Source of the DNA: Clostridia bacterium
GTDB lineage: Bacteria; CBDUZB01; JAGLHV01
Direction: 5' to 3'
Assembly: GCA_030595925.1 (NCBI GenBank)
Contig: JAUVLC010000066.1
Coordinates: forward strand, 1-13,387
Length of the DNA: 13,387 bases
The position numbers and the translations under genes are program-made. Below are positions 8,401 through 13,387 of this stretch, piece by piece. The stretch's first letter is position 1; each line of letters begins with the position of its first letter. The notes below the pieces were generated by a model. That model was given only the letters and a program-made list of their open reading frames with translations. It did not search any database and was not told the DNA's origin.

Positions 8401-9506
8401 GTAGTAAAGATAAAGAGCATTATTATGTTCCTTATGGAGCGAAATTAAAAGTTCGGGAAGGGAAACAGGTGAAAAAAGCAGAATTGATTGCAGAATGGGA
8501 TCCCTATAGTTTACCTATTGTTTCTGAATTTAGTGGAAAAATAAAACTGGTGGATGTTGAAGAAGGCATAACTGTCCACAAAGAAATAAATAGAATTACG
8601 GGTTTGGAAGAAAGAGTAATTATTAGTTATAAAACAGAAAAGCTTCAACCTCGAATTACTATTGTGGATAAGAAAAAGAAAGAGCTGATTGCTTATCCGT
8701 TACCGGTAGATACTCATATTGATGTCTATGACGGAGCTGAGGTGTTTCCCGGAGATGTTTTAGCAAAGATTCCGCAGGAAGTGTCAAAGACCAGAGATAT
8801 TACCGGAGGGTTACCCCGGGTAGCTGAATTATTTGAAGCACGCAAACCTAAAAATTGTGCACTTATTTCTGAAATTGACGGCAGGGTACACTTAGGTACT
8901 ACTACTAAGGGAGTGATGAAAATAGTAATTGAAAATCAATCAGGGATGACGCGTGAATACATTGTTCCTCACGGCAAACATCTGGTGATTTATGAGGGGG
9001 ATCAGGTAAGAGTAGGAGAGCCTTTGACTGACGGGTCTGTAAATCCCCATGATATATTGAGAGTAAAAGGAGATAAGGAAGTTCAGGAATACTTAGTTAA
9101 TGAAATACAAGAGGTTTATCGCCTGCAGGGGGTAGTTATCAATGATAAACACATTGAAGCAATTGTACGACAAATGTTACTTAATGTAAGAATTGAAAAA
9201 AGTGGGGATACCGAATTATTAGCGGGCGAGGTAATAAATAAATTTAAGTTTCAGGAAGAGAATAAAAAAGTAGAAAAGAAACAAGGGGAACCGGCTGTGG
9301 CGTATTCTATACTTTTGGGAATAACAAAAGCTTCCTTATCCAGTGAAAGTTTTATTTCCGCTGCTTCTTTTCAGGAGACTACCCGGGTTTTAACCGAAGC
9401 TGCCGTGCAAGGGCAGAAAGATTGTTTGCGGGGTTTGAAGGAAAATATTATTATCGGACATCTCATTCCAGCCGGTACAGGTATATTGGCGAGAAAGAAC
9501 GGTTAA
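5469..9506 (+). CDS. rpoC: RNA polymerase subunit beta-prime
   Basis: RpoC carries the active-site aspartates and the bridge helix and trigger loop of RNA polymerase. The product has 1345 residues. Cys70, Cys72, Cys85 and Cys88 form the N-terminal zinc site, at the same numbers as E. coli. [12 protein letters not shown] places the catalytic Asp460, Asp462 and Asp464. The second zinc site is Cys803, Cys877, Cys884 and Cys887. The bridge-helix region contains [20 protein letters not shown]. The trigger loop begins at LRTFHIGG (Phe924, His925) and resumes around [16 protein letters not shown] (from Asp1110), so about 180 residues of SI3-like insertion lie between them. The start has AGGGAG (5456-5461) 7 bases upstream. 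rpoB ends 18 bases before and rpsL begins 24 bases after, implying one transcript. Nothing suggests truncation or frameshift. Confidence 0.98.
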   Translation: MSRKKAKERISENFLDFDSIKLSIASPEKIKQWSFGEVKKPETINYRTFKPERDGLFCERIFGPVRDWECNCGKYKWIKHKGVICDRCGVEVTESKVRRERMGHIDLAAPVSHIWFLRKAPSRIGVLLNMKLGEVERIIYYASYIVVDPGSTPLKKKQLLSEEEFQKNKKEFGNKFKVGIGAKVIKELLSGIDVNKLSKELRNKIKGDKSVAVKNRLIKQLRVVDGFVKSGNRPEWMILTSIPVIPPDLRPLVPLDGGRFASSDLNDLYRRIINRNNRLKLIENLKAPEVMIFNEKRLLQEAVDALFENGARRKVVTGAGGRPLKSLSDVLKGKQGRFRQNLLGKRVDYSGRSVVVIGPNLKIGQCGLPKEMALELFKPFILKELLGKGFASSLKGAKKMLERTSPEVWDVLEEVTKNHPVLLNRAPTLHRLGIQTFEPVLIEGKSIQLHPLVCTAFNADFDGDQMAVHVPLSLEAQMEARVLMLASNNILSPSNGKSIVTPSQDMVLGCCYLTKEKKGDLGNGKIFACNEEALSAYDNKKLSLHAKIKIRVSSGELLETTVGRVIFNRIVPSEMGFINKIVKKKDLGRLVELCFKKLGTYKTTLLLDNIKRLGYKYATLAGISISLRDMKTPKIKNELINVAKTEVKEIETQYKKGFITDTERYNKVIDIWTHVTDKISNVMFDGLREEEENDGPDLPKFNPIYMMADSGARGSRQQIRQLAGMRGLMAKPQKKITGQIGEIIESPIVANFREGLTVLEYFISTHGGRKGLADTALKTADAGYLTRRLVDVAHDVVVNTYDCGTINGIKVGALQEGDEVVESLMERIVGRVSLDNVVNLLTDEIIITVGELISEKKAREIEKAGIEKIRIRSVLTCEAKQGVCAKCYGVNLATGKEVGIGEAVGIIAAQSIGEPGTQLTLRTFHIGGTASRVILRSSVQTKKEGKLKFSNIKSIKNKEGQWVVVSRNGEIIIRESGSSKDKEHYYVPYGAKLKVREGKQVKKAELIAEWDPYSLPIVSEFSGKIKLVDVEEGITVHKEINRITGLEERVIISYKTEKLQPRITIVDKKKKELIAYPLPVDTHIDVYDGAEVFPGDVLAKIPQEVSKTRDITGGLPRVAELFEARKPKNCALISEIDGRVHLGTTTKGVMKIVIENQSGMTREYIVPHGKHLVIYEGDQVRVGEPLTDGSVNPHDILRVKGDKEVQEYLVNEIQEVYRLQGVVINDKHIEAIVRQMLLNVRIEKSGDTELLAGEVINKFKFQEENKKVEKKQGEPAVAYSILLGITKASLSSESFISAASFQETTRVLTEAAVQGQKDCLRGLKENIIIGHLIPAGTGILARKNG

Positions 9507-9530
9507 AAGATAGATAAAGGAGAAAAGATT

Positions 9531-9917
9531 ATGCCGACGATTAATCAGTTAGTTTCTAAGGGAAGAAAAAAGATGAAGAAAAAAGAAAGGACCCCTGCTT
9601 TGTCTAATTCACCTCAAAGGAGAGGTGTATGCATAAGGGTTTATACTACTACCCCTAAAAAACCAAATTCAGCATTGCGTAAAGTAGCACGGGTAAAGTT
9701 GACTAGTGGAGTGGAAGTGACTGCTTATATCCCGGGTATTGGGCATAATTTACAAGAACATTCTATTGTAATGATTAGGGGTGGAAGGGTTAAGGATTTG
9801 CCGGGAGTGCGTTATCATATTATAAGGGGAGTGATGGACACTACCGGGGTAGCAGATAGAAAACAGGCTCGGTCTAAATATGGATCTAAGTCTCCTAAGA
9901 AAAAAGGTTCAAAATAG
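9531..9917 (+). CDS. rpsL: Ribosomal protein S12 (uS12)
   Basis: S12 lies at the decoding centre of the 30S subunit and helps set translational accuracy. The 128-residue protein shows [11 protein letters not shown] at the start, the core [27 protein letters not shown] and [13 protein letters not shown]. Lys43 and Lys88 (counting Met), the main streptomycin-resistance positions, are wild type, and Asp89, the residue methylthiolated by RimO in many bacteria, is present. Its Lys/Ser-rich tail after KQARSKYG is slightly longer than in E. coli. AAGGAGA (9517-9523) lies 7 bases before the ATG. It follows rpoC by 24 bases with no L7Ae-like gene between, unlike Bacillus. rpsG follows after 50 bases. 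Confidence 0.98.
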   Translation: MPTINQLVSKGRKKMKKKERTPALSNSPQRRGVCIRVYTTTPKKPNSALRKVARVKLTSGVEVTAYIPGIGHNLQEHSIVMIRGGRVKDLPGVRYHIIRGVMDTTGVADRKQARSKYGSKSPKKKGSK

Positions 9918-9956
9918 CGTGTTTTTAAGAAACAAATTTTTTGGTGTAAATAGGAA

Positions 9957-9962
9957 GGGAGG
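9957..9962 (+). promoter_or_regulatory. rpsG ribosome-binding site supporting a GTG start
   Basis: GGGAGG at 9957-9962 is 5 bases before the GTG at 9968. No ATG in this frame lies nearby upstream, and translation from this GTG gives the normal S7 N-terminus, so GTG is the start. It is the only non-ATG start in the window. Confidence 0.85.
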
Positions 9963-9967
9963 AAAAA

Positions 9968-10444
9968 GTGTCTAGAAAAGCAAAAAAAACAAGGGTAAAA
10001 AGAGAGACGGTTCCGGATTATAAATATAATAGTTTAATGGTGAATCACTTCATTAAAAACATAATGAAATCAGGAAAAAAAAGCGTTGCTGAGGCAATAT
10101 TTTATAATGCTATGGATATTATTAAAGGAAAAGCAAAAGATGATCCGATGCAGGTTTTAGGGCGTGCTATGGAAAATGTAAAGCCCCTCCTGGAAGTGAA
10201 GTCCCGCAGAGTGGGAGGAGCGACATATCAGGTGCCGATAGAAGTAAGTCCCCGTCGTTCCGTTTCTATTGCTATACGATGGATTAACAATTATGCATTG
10301 GCGCGAACGGGAAAGTCTTTTGCGGAAAGATTAGCGGAAGAATTGATTGAGGCTGCCCGCAATCAGGGTGCGGCAGTGAAAAAGAAAGAGGATACGCATA
10401 AAATGGCGGAAGCCAATAAAGCTTTTGCTCATTATCGATGGTAA
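9968..10444 (+). CDS. rpsG: Ribosomal protein S7 (uS7)
   Basis: S7 nucleates assembly of the 30S head and lines the exit-site side of the mRNA channel. The protein has 158 residues, close to the usual 156, starting at GTG with SRKAKKTRVKRETVPDYKY. Family signatures include NHFIKNIMKSGKKSVAEAIF, the rRNA-binding GGATYQVPIEVSPRR, LAIRWI-like SIAIRWINNYA, and the C-terminal HKMAEANKAFAHYRW. In E. coli, S7 represses its own operon by binding the rpsL-rpsG junction; the 50-base junction here is short and I see no clear equivalent fold. fusA follows after 59 bases. Confidence 0.98.
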   Translation: MSRKAKKTRVKRETVPDYKYNSLMVNHFIKNIMKSGKKSVAEAIFYNAMDIIKGKAKDDPMQVLGRAMENVKPLLEVKSRRVGGATYQVPIEVSPRRSVSIAIRWINNYALARTGKSFAERLAEELIEAARNQGAAVKKKEDTHKMAEANKAFAHYRW

Positions 10445-10453
10445 GCATGATTT

Positions 10454-10483
10454 TTGAATCAGGATTTTGATTTAAGATATAAT
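10454..10483 (+). promoter_or_regulatory. Possible internal promoter before fusA
   Basis: TTGAAT (10454-10459), 18 bases, TATAAT (10478-10483). The -10 box is perfect and the -35 box has four of six matches. It lies in the 59-base rpsG-fusA gap and would start transcription about 15 bases before the fusA ATG, very close to its ribosome-binding site. A+T-rich gaps give such matches by chance, so this is tentative. If used, it would give a very short leader and extra EF-G and EF-Tu. Confidence 0.4.
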
Positions 10484-10503
10484 TATAAAGGGGTTTTTTA
10501 GAA

Positions 10504-12594
10504 ATGGGAAGAGCGGTAGAATTAGAAAAAACGAGAAATATAGGGATTATTGCTCATATTGATGCCGGGAAAACTACGACTTCAGAGCGGATTCTTTATT
10601 ATACAGGCAAGATATACAAAATAGGTGAAGTTCACGATGGTAATGCTACTATGGATTGGATGGAGCAGGAACAGGAGCGGGGAATAACGATAACTTCTGC
10701 TGCGACAACCTGCCAGTGGAAGGATTGGTGGATTAACATTATTGATACCCCCGGACATATAGATTTTACGGCTGAGGTAGAAAGGTCTTTAAGGGTATTA
10801 GATGGGGCGGTAGTAATATTTTGTGCGGTTGGCGGCGTTGAGCCGCAGTCGGAAACAGTGTGGCATCAGGCGGATAAGTATAGTGTTCCGCGAATGATTT
10901 TTATAAATAAAATGGATAGGGTAGGTGCGGATTTTTTTGGTGTGGTAGAACAGATGAAAGAGCGTTTATCTAATAATGTGGTGCCGATTCAACTGCCGTT
11001 GGGAAAAGAGGAAAATTTTTTAGGGGTAATTGATTTAATAAGAATGAAAGCACGTGTTTATGAAGGAGAGGATTTCGGGATCACCTTTAAAACAATGGAT
11101 ATTCCTGAGGAGTATGTAAAAGTTAGCAAAGAACATCATGACAAGCTTATTGAGGCGATTTCTGATGTTGATGATGATGTATTAGAGAAGTATTTGGAAG
11201 GGAAACAAATATCTGAGGAAGATTTAATTTGGGGGATTAGAAAAGCAACGCTTAGTTATAAAATAGTTCCGGTTTTATGCGGATCTGCTTTTAAAAATAA
11301 AGGGATACAATTTTTATTAGATGATATCGGTAATTTCCTTCCTTCACCGGTGGATGTTCCTTCAGTTAAAGGGGTTAATCCTGATACAGAAAAGGAAGAG
11401 AAAAGGTTAGTAAGAGATGATGCGCCTTTTTCCGGGTTGGTTTTTAAAATTATGAGTGACGTGTATGTAGGACGGCTTTCTTTTTTGAGAGTTTATTCGG
11501 GAGTTATAAAAAGAGGGGAGACAGTATATAATGTTTCCCGGGGGAAAAAGGAAAGAATAACTAAAATTCTTCGTATGCATGCTAACCGTAGAGAGAATTT
11601 AGAAGAAGCATATGCCGGAGATATTATAGCTGTGGTAGGGTTGAAGGATACTGTTACCGGGAATACTTTATGTGATGAGAAGGTTCCTATTGTTTTTGGT
11701 TTGATTTCTTTCCCCGAACCGGTAATTTCTTTAGCCATTGAACCTAAAACTAAAAAGGATGAAGAAAAGATGGGTTTGGCGTTACATCGTTTGGCAGAGG
11801 AGGATCCTACTTTTAAACTTAAATATGACACAGAAACAGGACAAACCATAATTTCAGGAATGGGAGAATTACATTTGGATGTTTTGATAAGTCGTATGGG
11901 AAGGGAGTTTGGGGTGGAAGCAAATGTAGGAAATCCCCATGTGTCTTATCGGGAAACAATTAGAAAATCAATAAGGCAGGAAGGTAAATATATTCGTCAA
12001 AGTGGTGGCCGGGGACAGTATGGACATGTTTGGTTGGATATAGAGCCGCAGGAAAAAGGAAAAGGATTTGAGTTTGTAAACAAAATTGTAGGAGGGTCTA
12101 TTCCCAGGGAATATATTTCTACAATAGAGAAAGGAATAATAAAAGAATTGGAGACAGGTTCTTTGGGGGGATATCAAGTTATAGATGTGAAGGTTGCCCT
12201 GATTGATGGTTCCTATCATGACGTTGATTCTTCTGATATAGCGTATAACGTAGCAGCTTCTTTAGCAATACGGGATGGGATTAAAAGGGCCGACCCGGTT
12301 CTTCTGGAACCTATTATGAAGATAGAGGTTATAACGGTTAAAGAATATATGGGTGATGTGATAAGAGATTTGAGTTCAAGGAGAGGTAAAGTGGAAGACA
12401 TTAATGAAAGAGGAAAAACCCATATCATAAAGGGAAGTGTTCCTTTATCTGAAATGTTTGGATATGCAACCGGTTTGAGGTCGCTTACTCAGGGAAGGGC
12501 GACCTATTCAATGGAACCTTTTTGTTATAAAGAAGTTCCGCAAGATATTGCTAAAAGGCTGGTAGGTGAATTGGAATTAGTTTCAAAAAAATAA
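10504..12594 (+). CDS. fusA: Elongation factor G (translocase)
   Basis: EF-G is the GTPase that moves tRNAs and mRNA through the ribosome after peptide transfer and, with ribosome recycling factor, splits spent ribosomes. The 696-residue protein has the full domain set. G domain: P-loop AHIDAGKT (17-24), switch region GITIT, DTPGH (81-85, catalytic His85) and NKMD (135-138), with GSAFKNKG as the base-contact loop. Domains II-III follow (about 300-480), including [11 protein letters not shown]. Domain IV (about 482-605) begins near SYRETIR and contains [10 protein letters not shown] and GGSIPREYI. Domain V follows to the end, containing [15 protein letters not shown]. Its place between rpsG and tuf marks it as the canonical EF-G, not the EF-G2 paralogue. 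AAAGGGG (10487-10493) lies 10 bases before the ATG, a little far. tuf follows after 33 bases. Confidence 0.98.
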   Translation: MGRAVELEKTRNIGIIAHIDAGKTTTSERILYYTGKIYKIGEVHDGNATMDWMEQEQERGITITSAATTCQWKDWWINIIDTPGHIDFTAEVERSLRVLDGAVVIFCAVGGVEPQSETVWHQADKYSVPRMIFINKMDRVGADFFGVVEQMKERLSNNVVPIQLPLGKEENFLGVIDLIRMKARVYEGEDFGITFKTMDIPEEYVKVSKEHHDKLIEAISDVDDDVLEKYLEGKQISEEDLIWGIRKATLSYKIVPVLCGSAFKNKGIQFLLDDIGNFLPSPVDVPSVKGVNPDTEKEEKRLVRDDAPFSGLVFKIMSDVYVGRLSFLRVYSGVIKRGETVYNVSRGKKERITKILRMHANRRENLEEAYAGDIIAVVGLKDTVTGNTLCDEKVPIVFGLISFPEPVISLAIEPKTKKDEEKMGLALHRLAEEDPTFKLKYDTETGQTIISGMGELHLDVLISRMGREFGVEANVGNPHVSYRETIRKSIRQEGKYIRQSGGRGQYGHVWLDIEPQEKGKGFEFVNKIVGGSIPREYISTIEKGIIKELETGSLGGYQVIDVKVALIDGSYHDVDSSDIAYNVAASLAIRDGIKRADPVLLEPIMKIEVITVKEYMGDVIRDLSSRRGKVEDINERGKTHIIKGSVPLSEMFGYATGLRSLTQGRATYSMEPFCYKEVPQDIAKRLVGELELVSKK

Positions 12595-12627
12595 TATTCA
12601 TTGATTACGTAAAGGAGGTAACAAAAG

Positions 12628-13387
12628 ATGGCAAAAGAGAAATTCGAGAGGACGAAACCACATGTAAACATAGGGACGATAGGGCATGTAGATCACGGAA
12701 AGACGACATTAACTGCGGCGATAACCCAATGTTTATCCAAGTCAGGAAATTCACAGGCGAAAGGGGTATGGGATATAGATAATGCCCCGGAAGAAAAAGA
12801 ACGTGGAGTAACGATAAATGTAGCCCATGTAGAATATGAGACAGGGGAACGGCATTATGCGCATATAGATTGTCCCGGGCATGCGGATTATATAAAAAAC
12901 ATGATAACCGGTTCGGCGCAGATGGACGGAGCGATATTGGTGGTGAGTGCGACGGATGGACCGATGCCGCAGACGCGGGAGCATATACTATTGGCACGGC
13001 AGGTAGGGGTGCCGTATATAGTAGTATTTTTAAATAAGACGGATCAGGTAGATGATGCTGAGCTATTGGACCTGGTGGAATTGGAAGTAAGGGAGTTATT
13101 AAGCAAGTATGAATTTCCCGGGGATAAAGTTCCGGTACTAAAAGGGTCGGCATTAGAGGCCTTGAATTGTGGATGCGGGAAGAAGGAATGTGAAAAATGC
13201 GGAAACATAATAAAGTTATTGGAAGAGACAGACAAATATATTCCGATACCGAAGCGTGAGGTGGAAAAGTCGTTTTTAATGAGTGTGGAGGATGTATTTT
13301 CGATAACGGGAAGAGGGACAGTGGCTACAGGGCGGATAGAACGGGGAAAGATAAAAGTAGGGGAAGCGGTAGAGATAGTAGGGATAC
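12628..13387 (+). CDS. tuf: Elongation factor Tu, 5' part (cut by window edge)
   Basis: EF-Tu delivers aminoacyl-tRNA to the ribosomal A site. 253 codons are present, running off the right edge; the family has about 400. The G domain is complete: P-loop GHVDHGKT (19-26), switch I ERGVTIN with Thr62, DCPGH (81-85), NKTD (136-139) and GSAL (173-176), at the same numbers as E. coli up to there. Domain 2 begins with [21 protein letters not shown]. Residues 181-191 form a Cys-x-Cys-x4-Cys-x2-Cys cluster in place of the acidic stretch after SALKAL in E. coli, which looks like a metal-binding knuckle. AAAGGAGGT (12611-12619), the strongest Shine-Dalgarno match in the window, sits 8 bases before the ATG. 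Codon use differs sharply from the neighbours (19 of 20 Ile codons are ATA). Confidence 0.97.
   Translation, partial: MAKEKFERTKPHVNIGTIGHVDHGKTTLTAAITQCLSKSGNSQAKGVWDIDNAPEEKERGVTINVAHVEYETGERHYAHIDCPGHADYIKNMITGSAQMDGAILVVSATDGPMPQTREHILLARQVGVPYIVVFLNKTDQVDDAELLDLVELEVRELLSKYEFPGDKVPVLKGSALEALNCGCGKKECEKCGNIIKLLEETDKYIPIPKREVEKSFLMSVEDVFSITGRGTVATGRIERGKIKVGEAVEIVGI

Noticed and set aside
9918-9967. S7 feedback site in the rpsL-rpsG junction.
   Set aside because: The junction is only 50 bases and I could not write a stem resembling the known E. coli site.
12605-13153. Long open frame on the minus strand opposite tuf.
   Set aside because: It lies antisense to a clear EF-Tu gene. The Pro/Leu/Ser/His-rich translation resembles no protein, and its openness follows from the biased tuf codons.
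1-13387. A new multi-gene system such as defence, mobile or metabolic genes.
   Set aside because: All coding capacity is taken by eight well-known translation and transcription genes; no gap is large enough for an extra gene.

Overview
The window carries a continuous block of the core gene-expression machinery of a bacterium, all on the + strand: rplJ-rplL (ribosomal stalk), rpoB-rpoC (RNA polymerase beta and beta'), rpsL-rpsG (S12, S7), fusA (EF-G) and the 5' two thirds of tuf (EF-Tu), which runs off the right edge. It is the classical 'beta' operon joined directly to the 'str' operon. Every gene is intact except tuf, which is cut by the window edge. No mobile element, CRISPR array, tRNA or rRNA is visible.

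Organism: the DNA is A+T-rich. RpoC has about 180 residues between the two halves of the trigger loop (an SI3-type insertion seen in many Gram-negative-type lineages, not in Firmicutes). No L7Ae-like gene lies between rpoC and rpsL, unlike Bacillus. EF-Tu carries an unusual four-cysteine cluster. Together with intergenic microsatellite-like repeats this suggests an uncultivated Gram-negative-type lineage. Omnitrophota or a relative is my guess from memory, not something the sequence proves.

Layout: 1-193 is non-coding with a small hairpin and two short-period tandem repeats (8 bp and 7 bp). 194-422 holds a near-consensus sigma70 promoter, an L10-type autoregulatory leader and a terminator/antiterminator switch ahead of rplJ. 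rplJ and rplL follow (423-1445). The 273-base gap after rplL contains a second near-consensus promoter that should drive rpoB. From rpoB (1719) to tuf the gaps are 18, 24, 50, 59 and 33 bases, so one transcript could run from rpoB to tuf; a possible internal promoter lies before fusA. Start codons were corrected from ribosome-binding sites for rplJ (423) and rpoB (1719).

How it works together: L10 and L7/L12 form the stalk that recruits the GTPases EF-G and EF-Tu, encoded at the other end of the block. RpoB/RpoC make the RNA polymerase. S12 and S7 sit at the decoding centre and the 30S head, on which EF-Tu and EF-G act. The rplJ leader gives stalk-protein feedback on its own transcript, while the separate rpoB promoter lets polymerase be set independently.

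I see no undescribed multi-gene system here. The points most worth checking are the EF-Tu cysteine cluster, the strikingly ATA/GTA-biased codon use of tuf against its neighbours, and the readable three-state attenuator in the rplJ leader.
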